From Pandoraea iniqua (lineage in GTDB: Bacteria > Pseudomonadota > Gammaproteobacteria > Burkholderiales > Burkholderiaceae), in NCBI RefSeq assembly GCF_902459685.1, contig NZ_CABPSF010000007.1:124001-188000 (forward strand): a stretch of 64,000 nucleotides of DNA, given 5' to 3'. Made by a program: the position numbers and the translations under genes. This document shows, piece after piece, positions 34,201 through 42,491 of this stretch (position 1 is its first letter; each line of letters opens with the position of its first letter). Below the pieces are notes generated by a model. That model was not told where the DNA came from. It saw only the letters and a program-made list of their open reading frames with translations, and searched no databases.

Positions 34201-35555
34201 GCGTGAACTCGGAAGGCAGCGAGCGCGCGCCGGCCGGCCGCGCTCAGGATGGTGTCGTTTTGCGGCGTGTGAATGCGGCTGCACAGCACGTCGCGATGAT
34301 GGCGCTCGAGCGGATTGTTGCGCGAGAGCCCGTGATTGCCCGTGAGTTGCAAGGCCAGTTCCAACACGCGGATGGCATTGCCCGTCACGGTGAATTTGAG
34401 TGCGCCGCTGGCGATGTCGTCGTCGGGCTGCCCCGCATCGGCGGCGGCAGCAGCCGCATCGAGCAGGCGCTGGTTGACGTGCAGCAACGCCGCGACTTCG
34501 CCGACGGTCTCCTGCACGCGCGGCACGCTGGCGAGCGGTGCGCCCAGATTGCCCGGGACGCGCGTGTTCAGGAACGTGACGAGCCATTCGGTGCCCGCGC
34601 GCGCCACGGCGTCATACAGCGTGCCCAGCAGCACGCTCATCCACGCCTGCTGTTCGATGTGGGCATCGTTGTCGCGCTGGCCGATGCCTGCCGGTGCCCA
34701 CTCGTGCAACGGGCGGATATCGACGGCGTTGCCAAACGGCAGATCGACGTCTTCGAGGATGACTTCGTGACTGCCCGATGCGCGCAGCCCCAGATGGTCC
34801 CAGTTCGGCACGACGCGAATGCCCGGACGATCCAGCGCATCCCCGCCATCCTGAAAACTGGCTGGCCTCGGCACCAGAAACACGCCGACACGCGGTTCGG
34901 CCTCGTCGGTGCGCGCCCAGACCGACAGCCAGCTAAGCGCCGGAATGCCGGTGCAATAAAGCTTGCGGCCCGAGAGCCGCCAGCCCGTCTCGGTACGGCG
35001 CGCGATGGTCGACGGCAGACCGCCGCGCGCAGGCGTGCCCAGATCGGGCTCGACGCGAAGCGCATTGATCAGCGCGCCGCCGGTCACAGCGCTGCGGAAC
35101 ACCTCGTTGCGCTGGGCGTCGGGCCATCGCGTGCTGGTACGTACCAGCGAGCGATGTTGCAGATACGTCATCGTCAGCACGAGGGCCGTGGCCGATTCGC
35201 CCGCCGCCACGGCGCCGATGATGCGGCGTGCCTCGGCCAACCCCGCGCCATGGCCGCCATGGGCCTGCGGAATCACCGCAGCAATCAGACCGTGACGTTG
35301 CAACTGCGCGAAGTTATCAAACGGGAAGCGGGCATCGCGATCGAGCGCGGCAGCCCCCGCAGCGAAGTCGCGGGTGAGCTGCGGCAAGCGCGCATCCAGC
35401 AATCGCGAAAACGTGTCGGCGCGGATGGCACGGGCCTCGGCGCCCGGATGGCGCACCTCGCCCTGCGTGCTGGCCAGATGCAGCACGGCGCCGGAGACGC
35501 CGGTACGGTCGTCGCCCGGCGCGGCCAACTCGGAAGGTTGAGCAACGGTAGACAT
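34197..35555 (-). CDS. SfnB/DszC-like acyl-CoA dehydrogenase-fold monooxygenase
   Basis: This 452-aa protein has the acyl-CoA dehydrogenase fold: an N-terminal helical domain, a beta-sheet middle (LSGRKLYCTGIPALSWLSVWARTD, about 195-220) and a C-terminal helical domain ending with the Q-L-T-G-N-H-G-L-S-R segment. Proteins of the SfnB/DszC/IsoB group with this fold use reduced FMN to oxidise sulfur compounds rather than acyl-CoA; the expected catalytic Glu of true acyl-CoA dehydrogenases is not evident. It is first in the minus-strand set and divergent from the SsuD-like gene, with a shared 279-base promoter region. It needs reduced flavin from a reductase not seen in this window. Confidence 0.8.
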   Translation of the reverse strand: MSTVAQPSELAAPGDDRTGVSGAVLHLASTQGEVRHPGAEARAIRADTFSRLLDARLPQLTRDFAAGAAALDRDARFPFDNFAQLQRHGLIAAVIPQAHGGHGAGLAEARRIIGAVAAGESATALVLTMTYLQHRSLVRTSTRWPDAQRNEVFRSAVTGGALINALRVEPDLGTPARGGLPSTIARRTETGWRLSGRKLYCTGIPALSWLSVWARTDEAEPRVGVFLVPRPASFQDGGDALDRPGIRVVPNWDHLGLRASGSHEVILEDVDLPFGNAVDIRPLHEWAPAGIGQRDNDAHIEQQAWMSVLLGTLYDAVARAGTEWLVTFLNTRVPGNLGAPLASVPRVQETVGEVAALLHVNQRLLDAAAAAADAGQPDDDIASGALKFTVTGNAIRVLELALQLTGNHGLSRNNPLERHHRDVLCSRIHTPQNDTILSAAGRRALAAFRVHA

Positions 35556-35667
35556 GAGATTTGGAATAAGCAAATACGCGTCCGGCATAGGACGCGCCGG
35601 TTCGCCGGGTTTCAGGCAGTGCTCATAGCGTAAGGCGCCACCCGCATAAGCCCAACCATCCATATTG

Positions 35668-35692
35668 AATAATCTTTGCGTAAATGATTATT
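35668..35692. promoter_or_regulatory. Inverted repeat in the divergent organosulfur promoter
   Basis: AATAATC and GATTATT (7 bp each, 11-bp gap) form a perfect inverted repeat in an A+T-rich island between the SfnB-like (-) and SsuD-like (+) genes. The T-N11-A geometry suits a LysR-type regulator such as CysB or Cbl, which typically govern sulfonate genes. No regulator gene is adjacent. Confidence 0.5.
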
Positions 35693-35834
35693 TAACGGCC
35701 GAGATTTGTTTGCGTAGGCTCACTCCCGTTCACCGTCTGTTCCGATCGATGGGCGTGTAGCGCAAACCGGCCCACGTCGCCCTGTCCGCGCTGCCGCCTC
35801 TGTTGCCCCACAAGAGAAAGCAAGGAGAGCGCTC

Positions 35835-36959
35835 ATGAGCGTCGAGATCATCGGCATGATCCAAAGCAGTAAGCAGTCCGAAATTCATCCGAAAAGCGGC
35901 CCCGTGGTCGATCGCGACTATGTGCGCACATTCGCCCGCGCCCACGAGCAATCGGGCTTCGACCGGATTCTCGTGCCGCACCACTCCACCAGCCCGTCGG
36001 CCACGCTCACCATTGCCTATGCGTCGACGGTGACGGAGAACATTCACTTCATGCTCGCGCATCGTCCGGGCTTTACCGCGCCGACGCTGGCTGCGCGCCA
36101 GATCGCCACGCTCGACCAATTCAGCGGCGGCCGTCTGGGCGTGCACTTCATTTCCGGCGGGTCGGACGAGGAACAGGCGCGCGATGGCGACTTCCTCTCG
36201 CATGACGAGCGTTATGCGCGCACCGACGAGTATCTGGGCATCCTTCGCCGTATCTGGACGGAAGACAAGCCGTTCGATCACGAGGGCCGGTACTACCGTT
36301 TCAAGCAGGGCTACTCGGAAGTCAAGCCGGTGCAGCAGCCGCACGTGCCGATCTTCTTTGGGGGTGCCTCCGGTGCGGCGCTCGAAGTCGCGGGCAAACA
36401 TGCCGACATCTATGCGCTGTGGGGCGAATCGCTCGATCAGGTGCGTGAGCTGACCACCCGCGTGCGCGCGGCAGCGGCCGTACATGGACGCACGCCCCGC
36501 TTCTCGGTGTCGTTCCGCCCGATTCTGGCCGAAACCGAAGCCAAAGCGTGGGCTCGCGCCGACCAGATTCTGGCGCAAGCGAAGGCGATTCGCGCCGCGG
36601 CCGGGTTGTCGCAAGGCTCGGCCCTGCAAAGCGAAGGCGCACGGCGTCTGCTGGCAGCAGCCGACAAGGGCGCGCGCCTCGACAAAGTGCTGTGGACGGA
36701 GATCGCCGGGCTCATCGGCGGACGCTCCAACTCGACCGCCCTCGTCGGCACGCCCGAACAGGTTGCCGACGCGCTCCTCGACTATTACGACCTTGGCGTC
36801 AGCACGTTCCTGATTCGTGGCTTCGACCCGCTGGGCGACACCATCGACTACGGCCGCGAACTGATTCCGCGCCTGCGCACGCTCGTTGCCGAACGCGACC
36901 GCCAGAACGGCAAAAACAGCGAAAACAGCGAGAGCGGCGCTACGCGCCGCGCCGCCTGA
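35835..36959 (+). CDS. SsuD-like FMNH2-dependent alkanesulfonate monooxygenase
   Basis: The 374-aa protein is a bacterial luciferase-like monooxygenase of the SsuD type, which uses reduced FMN and oxygen to split the C-S bond of sulfonates into an aldehyde and sulfite. It shows the TIM-barrel markers of the group: FDRILVPHHSTSPSA, ARQIATLDQFSGGRL, FISGGSDEEQARDG, ERYARTDEYLGILRRIW, and VPIFFGGASGAALEVAGKHADIYALWGE (about 172-200). The C terminus has a short Asn/Ser-rich tail (KNSENSESG). AAGGAG ten bases before ATG 35835 supports the start. It leads a plus-strand operon with an aldolase and an ABC importer. Close relatives attack dimethylsulfone or other sulfonates, so the exact substrate is open. 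Confidence 0.85.
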   Translation: MSVEIIGMIQSSKQSEIHPKSGPVVDRDYVRTFARAHEQSGFDRILVPHHSTSPSATLTIAYASTVTENIHFMLAHRPGFTAPTLAARQIATLDQFSGGRLGVHFISGGSDEEQARDGDFLSHDERYARTDEYLGILRRIWTEDKPFDHEGRYYRFKQGYSEVKPVQQPHVPIFFGGASGAALEVAGKHADIYALWGESLDQVRELTTRVRAAAAVHGRTPRFSVSFRPILAETEAKAWARADQILAQAKAIRAAAGLSQGSALQSEGARRLLAAADKGARLDKVLWTEIAGLIGGRSNSTALVGTPEQVADALLDYYDLGVSTFLIRGFDPLGDTIDYGRELIPRLRTLVAERDRQNGKNSENSESGATRRAA

Positions 36960-36988
36960 TCACGTCCAGCCGACCCAAGGAAAACACC

Positions 36989-37885
36989 ATGGCCGCCGTT
37001 CTGCCCGTCAACACCACCGCCTTTGCCCGCAACGATGACGTTGCGCACAACACCCCTCATCCGACACACACCACGCCCACGGGGCTGGTGCTCAACGCCG
37101 CGCCGCAACAGCGCTTCTGGTTCGACGCGCCGCCCGTGCGCAGCGACGTGCTCGCCGAGCGCCGCCATCGCCAGACGCGTTTGGCCGCTGCCTTCCGCAT
37201 CTTCGCGCGCCACGGTTTCGATCTCGGCCTCGCCGGACATATCACCGCGCGCGACCCCGAGTTGACCGACCACTTCTGGGTCAACCCGCTCGGTGTGCAT
37301 TTCTCGCGCATCAAGGTCTCCGACCTGCTGCTGGTGAATTCGAAGGGCGAGACGGTCATCGGCGACCGTCCGCTGAACAAGGCGGCGTTTGCGATTCATG
37401 CCGCCATTCACGAAGCGCATCCGCATCTCGTCGCCGCCGCACACACGCACTCGACCTACGGCAAAGCGTGGTCGACGCTGGGCCGTGCGCTCGATCCGCT
37501 CACGCAAGACTCTTGCGGCTTCTTCGAAGACCACGCGCTGTTCGACGACTTCACCGGCATGGTGGTCGACGACAGCGAAGGGCAACGCATTGCGCACGCG
37601 CTGAACAAGCCCAACGGCAGCGGCACGGTGAAAGGCGTGATTCTCAAGAATCACGGCATTCTCACCGCCGGCCCGACGGTGGAGGCCACCGCATGGTGGT
37701 ACATCGCGCTGGAGAACGCCGCCCACACGCAGTTGCTCGCCGAAGCCGCCGGTACGCCGCAGCCCATCGATGAGGCCACCGCACGGCACACGCACAGTCA
37801 GGTCGGCGGCCCCGAGGGTGCGCTGTACTCGTTCGAGAGCCTGTTCGAAGGGCTCGTCGAAGCAGAGCCCGATCTGCTCGACTGA
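36989..37885 (+). CDS. Class II aldolase/adducin family protein
   Basis: The 298-aa protein has the class II aldolase fold, with an extended N terminus (about 1-60) before the core. Probable zinc ligands are the His residues of AAAHTHSTYGKAW (about 150-155) and ILKNHGILTAGPT (about 218-222); the GHI-x-x-R entry motif (LAGHITARD, about 87) is intact. Members cleave or decarboxylate small hydroxy-acids, or act on sugar phosphates; those within sulfonate operons are not well characterised. It lies 29 bases after the SsuD-like gene and 85 bases before the binding-protein gene, so it probably processes the carbon product of desulfonation. AAGGA precedes ATG 36989. Confidence 0.82.
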   Translation: MAAVLPVNTTAFARNDDVAHNTPHPTHTTPTGLVLNAAPQQRFWFDAPPVRSDVLAERRHRQTRLAAAFRIFARHGFDLGLAGHITARDPELTDHFWVNPLGVHFSRIKVSDLLLVNSKGETVIGDRPLNKAAFAIHAAIHEAHPHLVAAAHTHSTYGKAWSTLGRALDPLTQDSCGFFEDHALFDDFTGMVVDDSEGQRIAHALNKPNGSGTVKGVILKNHGILTAGPTVEATAWWYIALENAAHTQLLAEAAGTPQPIDEATARHTHSQVGGPEGALYSFESLFEGLVEAEPDLLD

Positions 37886-37970
37886 CCGGCTCGACTGATC
37901 TACGCGGCTGATCCGCCGCATCGCAACCCGTTCAGACCCACCATCAAAAACAAACAGGGGAATCGTCGTC

Positions 37971-39014
37971 ATGAAGTTTCTGGAAAAGGGGAATACCGCA
38001 CCGTCGCCGGTGATCGATAACGTGCAAACGGGGCGCCGCAAGGTGTTGCGAGCCGGGGGGGCCGTGGCCCTTGCGGCGCCGGCGTTGCTGCTCGGCCGCA
38101 AGGCATGGTCGCAGAAGCGCAAGCTCACGTTCGCGTGGAACCAGAACTCGTTCTGCCTGACGCCCATCGTGGCGGCGCAGGAGCGGGGTTTCTTCGAGAA
38201 GAACGGGCTTCAGGTCGATCTCATCAACTACAGCGGCTCGACCGACCAGTTGCTCGAATCGATTGCCACCGGCAAGGCCGACGCCGCGGTCGGCATGATT
38301 CACCGCTGGTTGAAGCCACTCGAAGCCGGGTTCGACGTGAAGATCATCGGCAGCTCGCACGGCGGTTGCGTGCGCTTGCTGGGCTCGAAGGCTGCCGGTA
38401 TCACGTCGCTTGAATCGCTCAAGGGCAAGACGGTCGGTGTGTCCGATCTCGCCGCCCCGGGCAAGCACTTCTTCCAGATTCTGCTCTCGAAGCACGGCAT
38501 CGATGCCGAGCGTGACATCACTTGGCGCCAGTACCCGGCCGACCTGCTGGGCGTGGCCGTCGACAAGGGCGAGATTCAGGCCATCGCCGACGGCGACCCG
38601 AACCTCTATCTGCTGGAAAAGCGCACCAACGGCGCGTATGTGGAACTGGCGACCAACCTCACCGGCGAATACGCACGCAAGGTCTGCTGCGTGATCGGTG
38701 CACGTGGCGAACTGGTGCGTAACGACCGCGCGGCAGCAAGCGCGCTGGCACGCTCTATCGTGCAGGCGACCGAATTCGTCAACGAGAACCCGAACGAGGC
38801 CGCCAAGATCTTCGCCAAGTACTCGCCGAAGATCAGCCCCGAAGACCTGCGCAAGCTCTACGCCACGCTCACTTACTCGCACCATCCGACCGGTGTCGAT
38901 CTGCGCGACGAGATCGCGTTCTTCGCCGACGACTTCCGCCGTATCGGCGTACTCAAAAAATCGACCGATCCGCAGAAACTGGCGCAGCACGTCTACGCCA
39001 ATGTCCTTGGGTAA
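37971..39014 (+). CDS. ABC transporter periplasmic binding protein, sulfonate/nitrate/taurine type (1)
   Basis: The 347-aa protein has a twin-arginine-like export signal (GRRKVLRAGGAVALAAPALLL, about 21-41) followed by an SsuA/TauA/NrtA-type binding fold. Characteristic segments are AAQERGFFEKNGLQVDLINYSGSTDQLLESIATGKADAAVG, LKGKTVGVSDLAAPGKHFF and ANPNEAAKI-like NENPNEAAKIFAKYSPKIS. It should capture an organosulfur solute in the periplasm and deliver it to the permease encoded six bases downstream. A GGGGA lies upstream of the ATG. Two Cys pairs (SFCLTP, CCVIG) are unusual but not diagnostic. Confidence 0.87.
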   Translation: MKFLEKGNTAPSPVIDNVQTGRRKVLRAGGAVALAAPALLLGRKAWSQKRKLTFAWNQNSFCLTPIVAAQERGFFEKNGLQVDLINYSGSTDQLLESIATGKADAAVGMIHRWLKPLEAGFDVKIIGSSHGGCVRLLGSKAAGITSLESLKGKTVGVSDLAAPGKHFFQILLSKHGIDAERDITWRQYPADLLGVAVDKGEIQAIADGDPNLYLLEKRTNGAYVELATNLTGEYARKVCCVIGARGELVRNDRAAASALARSIVQATEFVNENPNEAAKIFAKYSPKISPEDLRKLYATLTYSHHPTGVDLRDEIAFFADDFRRIGVLKKSTDPQKLAQHVYANVLG

Positions 39015-39020
39015 AACACC

Positions 39021-40181
39021 ATGAGCGCCATTCTCGACAATGCCGCATTGCGTGCCGCCAGCCCCGCTGGCGCACTGGAACTGGCAGAACAGGCAGACGG
39101 CCCCTCGCTGCGCGAACGCAACGTGCATGGCGCGGGGGCAGTCGGTTCGACCAGCGCTATTGCCAACGCCTTCGACGACACGAGCCTCGATCAACTCTTT
39201 GCGGCGCCCCGCACGCCGCCCCTGTGGGGCGTCGGCTTCGTGGCGGCACTCGCCTGGGCCGCGTTCGGTGCGATCACACTGCGCTGGCCCAACAAAGTCG
39301 TCGGCTTCTCCGACTGGGCCTTCACCGACGAGTTGGGTGTGGTCGCACTGGTGGTCGCCGCCGCGCTCGCGGTGTTGTCGGTAGCAGGACGCACGACCTC
39401 GCCCCTGCTGCGTTTGCGTGAAGCGCTGACCGGCAGCGGTCCGTGGCTCGTGGCCATCGCCGTCGTCCTCGCGGGTTGGGAAATCCTCACGGCGAAGACG
39501 GCCTCGCTGCCCACGCCGTTCTTTGCCCCGCCGCAGGCGCTCATCGAGGTCTACACCGAAGACTGGCAACGGCTGGGCGACAGCGCGCTCAATACCCTGC
39601 GGCTGCTGGGCCTTGGCTTCGGCTTCGGTGCGGTGGCGGGCTTTCTGACCGGCGTGTCGATCGGCTGGTCGCGCGCCATCGGCTACTGGGTGCATCCGGT
39701 GCTGCGCGTACTCGGCCCGGTGCCGGCCACGGCACTCCTGCCCCTGACGTTCTACTTCTTCCCGTCGAGCTATTCCGCGGCGGCGTTCCTGATTGCGCTG
39801 TCGACGGCGTTTCCGGTTGCCGTGCTCACGTGGTCCGGCGTGGCCAGCGTGAACAAGAGCTACTACGACGTGGCGCGCACGCTCGGCGCGTCCGACGTGT
39901 TTCTCGTGCTGCGTGTCGCCATTCCTGCGGCGCTGCCCAACGTCTTCGTCGGGCTGTTCATGGGGCTTGGCGCGTCGTTCTCGGTGCTGGTGACGGCCGA
40001 AATGATGGGCGTGAAGTCCGGCCTCGGCTGGTACCTCACGTGGGCACAGGGCTGGGCCTCTTACGTGAACATGTACGCCGCACTGATCGTCATGGCCCTG
40101 CTGTTCTCGGGTGTCATCACCCTGCTCTTCACCGTTCGCGACCGCGCGCTGGCGTGGCAGAAAGGAACCGTCAAATGGTAA
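39021..40181 (+). CDS. ABC transporter permease, sulfonate/nitrate type
   Basis: The 386-aa inner-membrane protein has an N-terminal extension of about 60 residues, two extra hydrophobic segments (about 68-85 and 107-122), and then the usual six-helix permease domain. The coupling loop has the family signature for contact with the ATPase (YYDVARTLGASDVFLVLRVAIPAALPNVFVGL, about 288-319). The following MGLGASFSVLVTAEMMGVKSGLGW is typical of SsuC/TauC. The N-terminal extension makes it longer than ordinary SsuC (about 260 aa). Its stop overlaps the ATPase start by seven bases. Confidence 0.88.
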   Translation: MSAILDNAALRAASPAGALELAEQADGPSLRERNVHGAGAVGSTSAIANAFDDTSLDQLFAAPRTPPLWGVGFVAALAWAAFGAITLRWPNKVVGFSDWAFTDELGVVALVVAAALAVLSVAGRTTSPLLRLREALTGSGPWLVAIAVVLAGWEILTAKTASLPTPFFAPPQALIEVYTEDWQRLGDSALNTLRLLGLGFGFGAVAGFLTGVSIGWSRAIGYWVHPVLRVLGPVPATALLPLTFYFFPSSYSAAAFLIALSTAFPVAVLTWSGVASVNKSYYDVARTLGASDVFLVLRVAIPAALPNVFVGLFMGLGASFSVLVTAEMMGVKSGLGWYLTWAQGWASYVNMYAALIVMALLFSGVITLLFTVRDRALAWQKGTVKW

Positions 40182-41044
40182 GCACGGCCATCTCTCCTTC
40201 ATCCGATACGACGCGCGGCGATTCGGCTGCGGCGCGACTCGCTTCGACAGAAACATCGGCCCATGCCGGTCAGGCAGCCGCGAACAACACCGGTGCGCAG
40301 ATCGATATTCGTGGCGTGAGCCACTGGTTCGGCACACGGCAGGCGCCCTTGCAGGTGCTCGACGGCGTCGATCTGAACGTGGCACCCGGCGAGTTTGTCG
40401 CGTTGCTCGGCCCCAGTGGCTGCGGCAAATCCACCTTGCTGCGGCTGGTCGCCGGTCTGGAGACGGCGATGCGCGGCACGATCACGCAGGATGGCACGGC
40501 GATTACGCGCCCCGATCCGTCTCGCATCGTCGTGTTTCAGGACCCGACGCTCTACCCATGGCGACGCGTGCGCGATAACGTCGCGCTGGGTCTGCAAGCA
40601 CGCGGCGTGCTGTCGCGCGAACGCGATCGGGTCGACGCCGCCCTCGCGCGTGTCGGGCTGACGGAATTCGCCGACGCGTTCCCGCATCAACTCTCCGGCG
40701 GCATGGCGCAGCGCGTGGCACTGGCCCGTGCGCTCGTGAACGATCCGCGCTTGCTCGTGCTCGACGAACCGCTCGGCAAGCTCGATTCGCTCACCCGGCT
40801 GGCGATGCAAAGCGAACTCGTGGAACTGTGGCAGCGCGCGGGGTTCTCGTCGCTGCTCGTCACGCACGACGTGGAAGAAGCGATCTTCCTCGCACAGCGC
40901 GTGGTCATCTTCAGCCCGCGCCCCGCGCGCATCGTTGCCGAACTGCGTGTCGACCTGCCCTACCCGCGTCATCGCGGCGATGCCCGTATCACCGAACTGC
41001 GTCATGAGGCGCTGCGACATCTGGGGCTCGATGCAAGCTGGTAA
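40175..41044 (+). CDS. ABC transporter ATP-binding protein, sulfonate/nitrate type
   Basis: The 289-aa ATPase energises the importer. A low-complexity N-terminal tail (about 1-40) precedes the nucleotide-binding domain. Walker A is GPSGCGKST (79-87), the Q-loop is VVFQDPTLYPWRRV, the signature is LSGGMAQ (about 172-178), Walker B is LLVLDEP (about 195-201), and the H-loop follows in LLVTHDVEEA. This pattern is typical of SsuB/TauB. ATG 40175 lies inside the end of the permease gene with AAAGGA eight bases upstream, indicating coupled translation. Confidence 0.92.
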   Translation: MVSTAISPSSDTTRGDSAAARLASTETSAHAGQAAANNTGAQIDIRGVSHWFGTRQAPLQVLDGVDLNVAPGEFVALLGPSGCGKSTLLRLVAGLETAMRGTITQDGTAITRPDPSRIVVFQDPTLYPWRRVRDNVALGLQARGVLSRERDRVDAALARVGLTEFADAFPHQLSGGMAQRVALARALVNDPRLLVLDEPLGKLDSLTRLAMQSELVELWQRAGFSSLLVTHDVEEAIFLAQRVVIFSPRPARIVAELRVDLPYPRHRGDARITELRHEALRHLGLDASW

Positions 41045-41050
41045 TACTTT

Positions 41051-41086
41051 GCTGACGAGCACGCTGACGAGTACGCTGACAAGCAC
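41051..41086. repeat. Three 12-bp tandem repeats
   Basis: GCTGACGAGCAC, GCTGACGAGTAC and GCTGACAAGCAC follow the stop codon of the ATPase gene, in the 72-base gap before the cytochrome gene. Confidence 0.75.
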
Positions 41087-41116
41087 CCTGAAGGGCGCGC
41101 CACCGGAGCGCGCCCG

Positions 41117-42427
41117 ATGACACTGCCTCCGACACACGTCTGGCTCAACGCCCTTCTGCTCGGCCTGCAATCAGTGCAGGCCGCGTTGTTGTGGGCGCTG
41201 CATGCGCTCGGCATCGCGGGTGAGACGCATGGGGCGCCCGCGTGGCCGTGGGACTCACGCATCGCTGGCGAAAACCTCATCATCGACGTCGCGCTGGCCC
41301 GCCAGTTTGCATGGACGCTCGCCGCGTTGGCCTTCGCCGTCGCCTGCGTGTTGATCGCAATTTTCTGGCGGCGCGCGCGCCGTTGGCTGATCGCGGCGGC
41401 CATCGCATCGCTGGTCTTCGCCCCGTGGCCGTCATCGTCGCTGTGGCTCACGGCGGCGGTACCGACCAGCTTCCACACCAACCCCAGCGGGTTCACCGTC
41501 GAGAGCATCGCGCGGGGTTCGCACGTGTATGCGGCGCAATGCGCGGCATGTCATGGCGCGGACGGCCGCGGCGAGGGGCCGCAAGCGGCAGCACTGCGGC
41601 GCTGGCCGCCAACGATGGCCAGCGCGCTGCTCAGCCGTCGCGCCGATGGCGAGTTGTTCTGGCACGTGCTGTACGGCATGCGCGACGATGCGGGCGTGAC
41701 GATGCCCGGCTTTACCGGCCGGCTGAGCGACAAAGAAATCTGGGCCGCGCTCGATTACATGCGCGTACTGTCGGCGTCGGCGGGCATGGCGGCGGGCGGA
41801 AGCTGGCCGGTGCCGATTGCGTTGCCCGCGTTGACCGTCACCTGTGGCGACGCGCCCGCGCGAAGCCTCTCGCAACTCTCGCAATGGCGTGGCACGCAGC
41901 GGGTGCGCGTGGTGGCCGTCGATGCGCGGCATCCGGCGCCGTTCGAAGATCCCCGCTTTCTGACGTTGCTGATTCGTCGCGATGAGACGGCCGTGTTCGA
42001 TACCCGGCTGCGCGCACTGCCGGGTGCGGCGGCCGGGGTGCGGCGTGTCTCGGCGCCGCTTGCCGATGGCCTGCGCGCGACGGCACGGCCCGCCATCGCA
42101 ACGACGGTCGCGTCGACCACGACGACCCTTGGTGCGCGCGCCGATTGCTTTGCCGATTCGCCCGAGGCGTGGCCGGTCTTTGCACAGATCGCCGGGACGA
42201 CGCCGGACGACCTCGCGGGCACCGAATGGCTTGCCGATCGCGACGGCTGGCTGCGGGCGCTCGCACCCGCGGGCAAGCGTGGCTGGGCCGACGGCGGCCT
42301 GCTGTGCACCACGTCATCCGTTGCCGCGTCGCTCACATCGCCGGCCGCCCCTGATCCGCTAAGCGCCACGCTGCGCCAGATGGACAACGAGCCGGTGCGC
42401 TTCATCAAAGGCGGCTTCGTGCATTGA
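41117..42427 (+). CDS. Membrane-anchored cytochrome c protein in the sulfonate operon
   Basis: This 436-aa protein has three hydrophobic segments in its first 120 residues (about 8-30, 58-80 and 90-115). A class I cytochrome c domain follows, with the haem motif CAACH (142-146) and a likely axial Met at 196 (TMPGF). A C-terminal periplasmic domain of about 200 residues matches no family I recognise. The haem domain should face the periplasm. GGAG eight bases before the ATG sets the start. Its place between the importer ATPase and a second binding protein is unusual, because sulfonate operons do not normally need a cytochrome. It might take electrons from periplasmic sulfite or thiol oxidation, but no sulfite dehydrogenase gene is adjacent, so this is speculative. 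Confidence 0.75.
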   Translation: MTLPPTHVWLNALLLGLQSVQAALLWALHALGIAGETHGAPAWPWDSRIAGENLIIDVALARQFAWTLAALAFAVACVLIAIFWRRARRWLIAAAIASLVFAPWPSSSLWLTAAVPTSFHTNPSGFTVESIARGSHVYAAQCAACHGADGRGEGPQAAALRRWPPTMASALLSRRADGELFWHVLYGMRDDAGVTMPGFTGRLSDKEIWAALDYMRVLSASAGMAAGGSWPVPIALPALTVTCGDAPARSLSQLSQWRGTQRVRVVAVDARHPAPFEDPRFLTLLIRRDETAVFDTRLRALPGAAAGVRRVSAPLADGLRATARPAIATTVASTTTTLGARADCFADSPEAWPVFAQIAGTTPDDLAGTEWLADRDGWLRALAPAGKRGWADGGLLCTTSSVAASLTSPAAPDPLSATLRQMDNEPVRFIKGGFVH

Positions 42428-42491
42428 TCGCTTGACCGCTTTGTCTGACCGTCCAACGACCGAACTCCCACTAACACCACAGGTTTTTCAC

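Noticed and set aside
37944-40385. An 813-codon minus-strand frame
   Set aside because: It overlaps the well-supported importer genes and shows only Arg/Gly/His-rich antisense composition.
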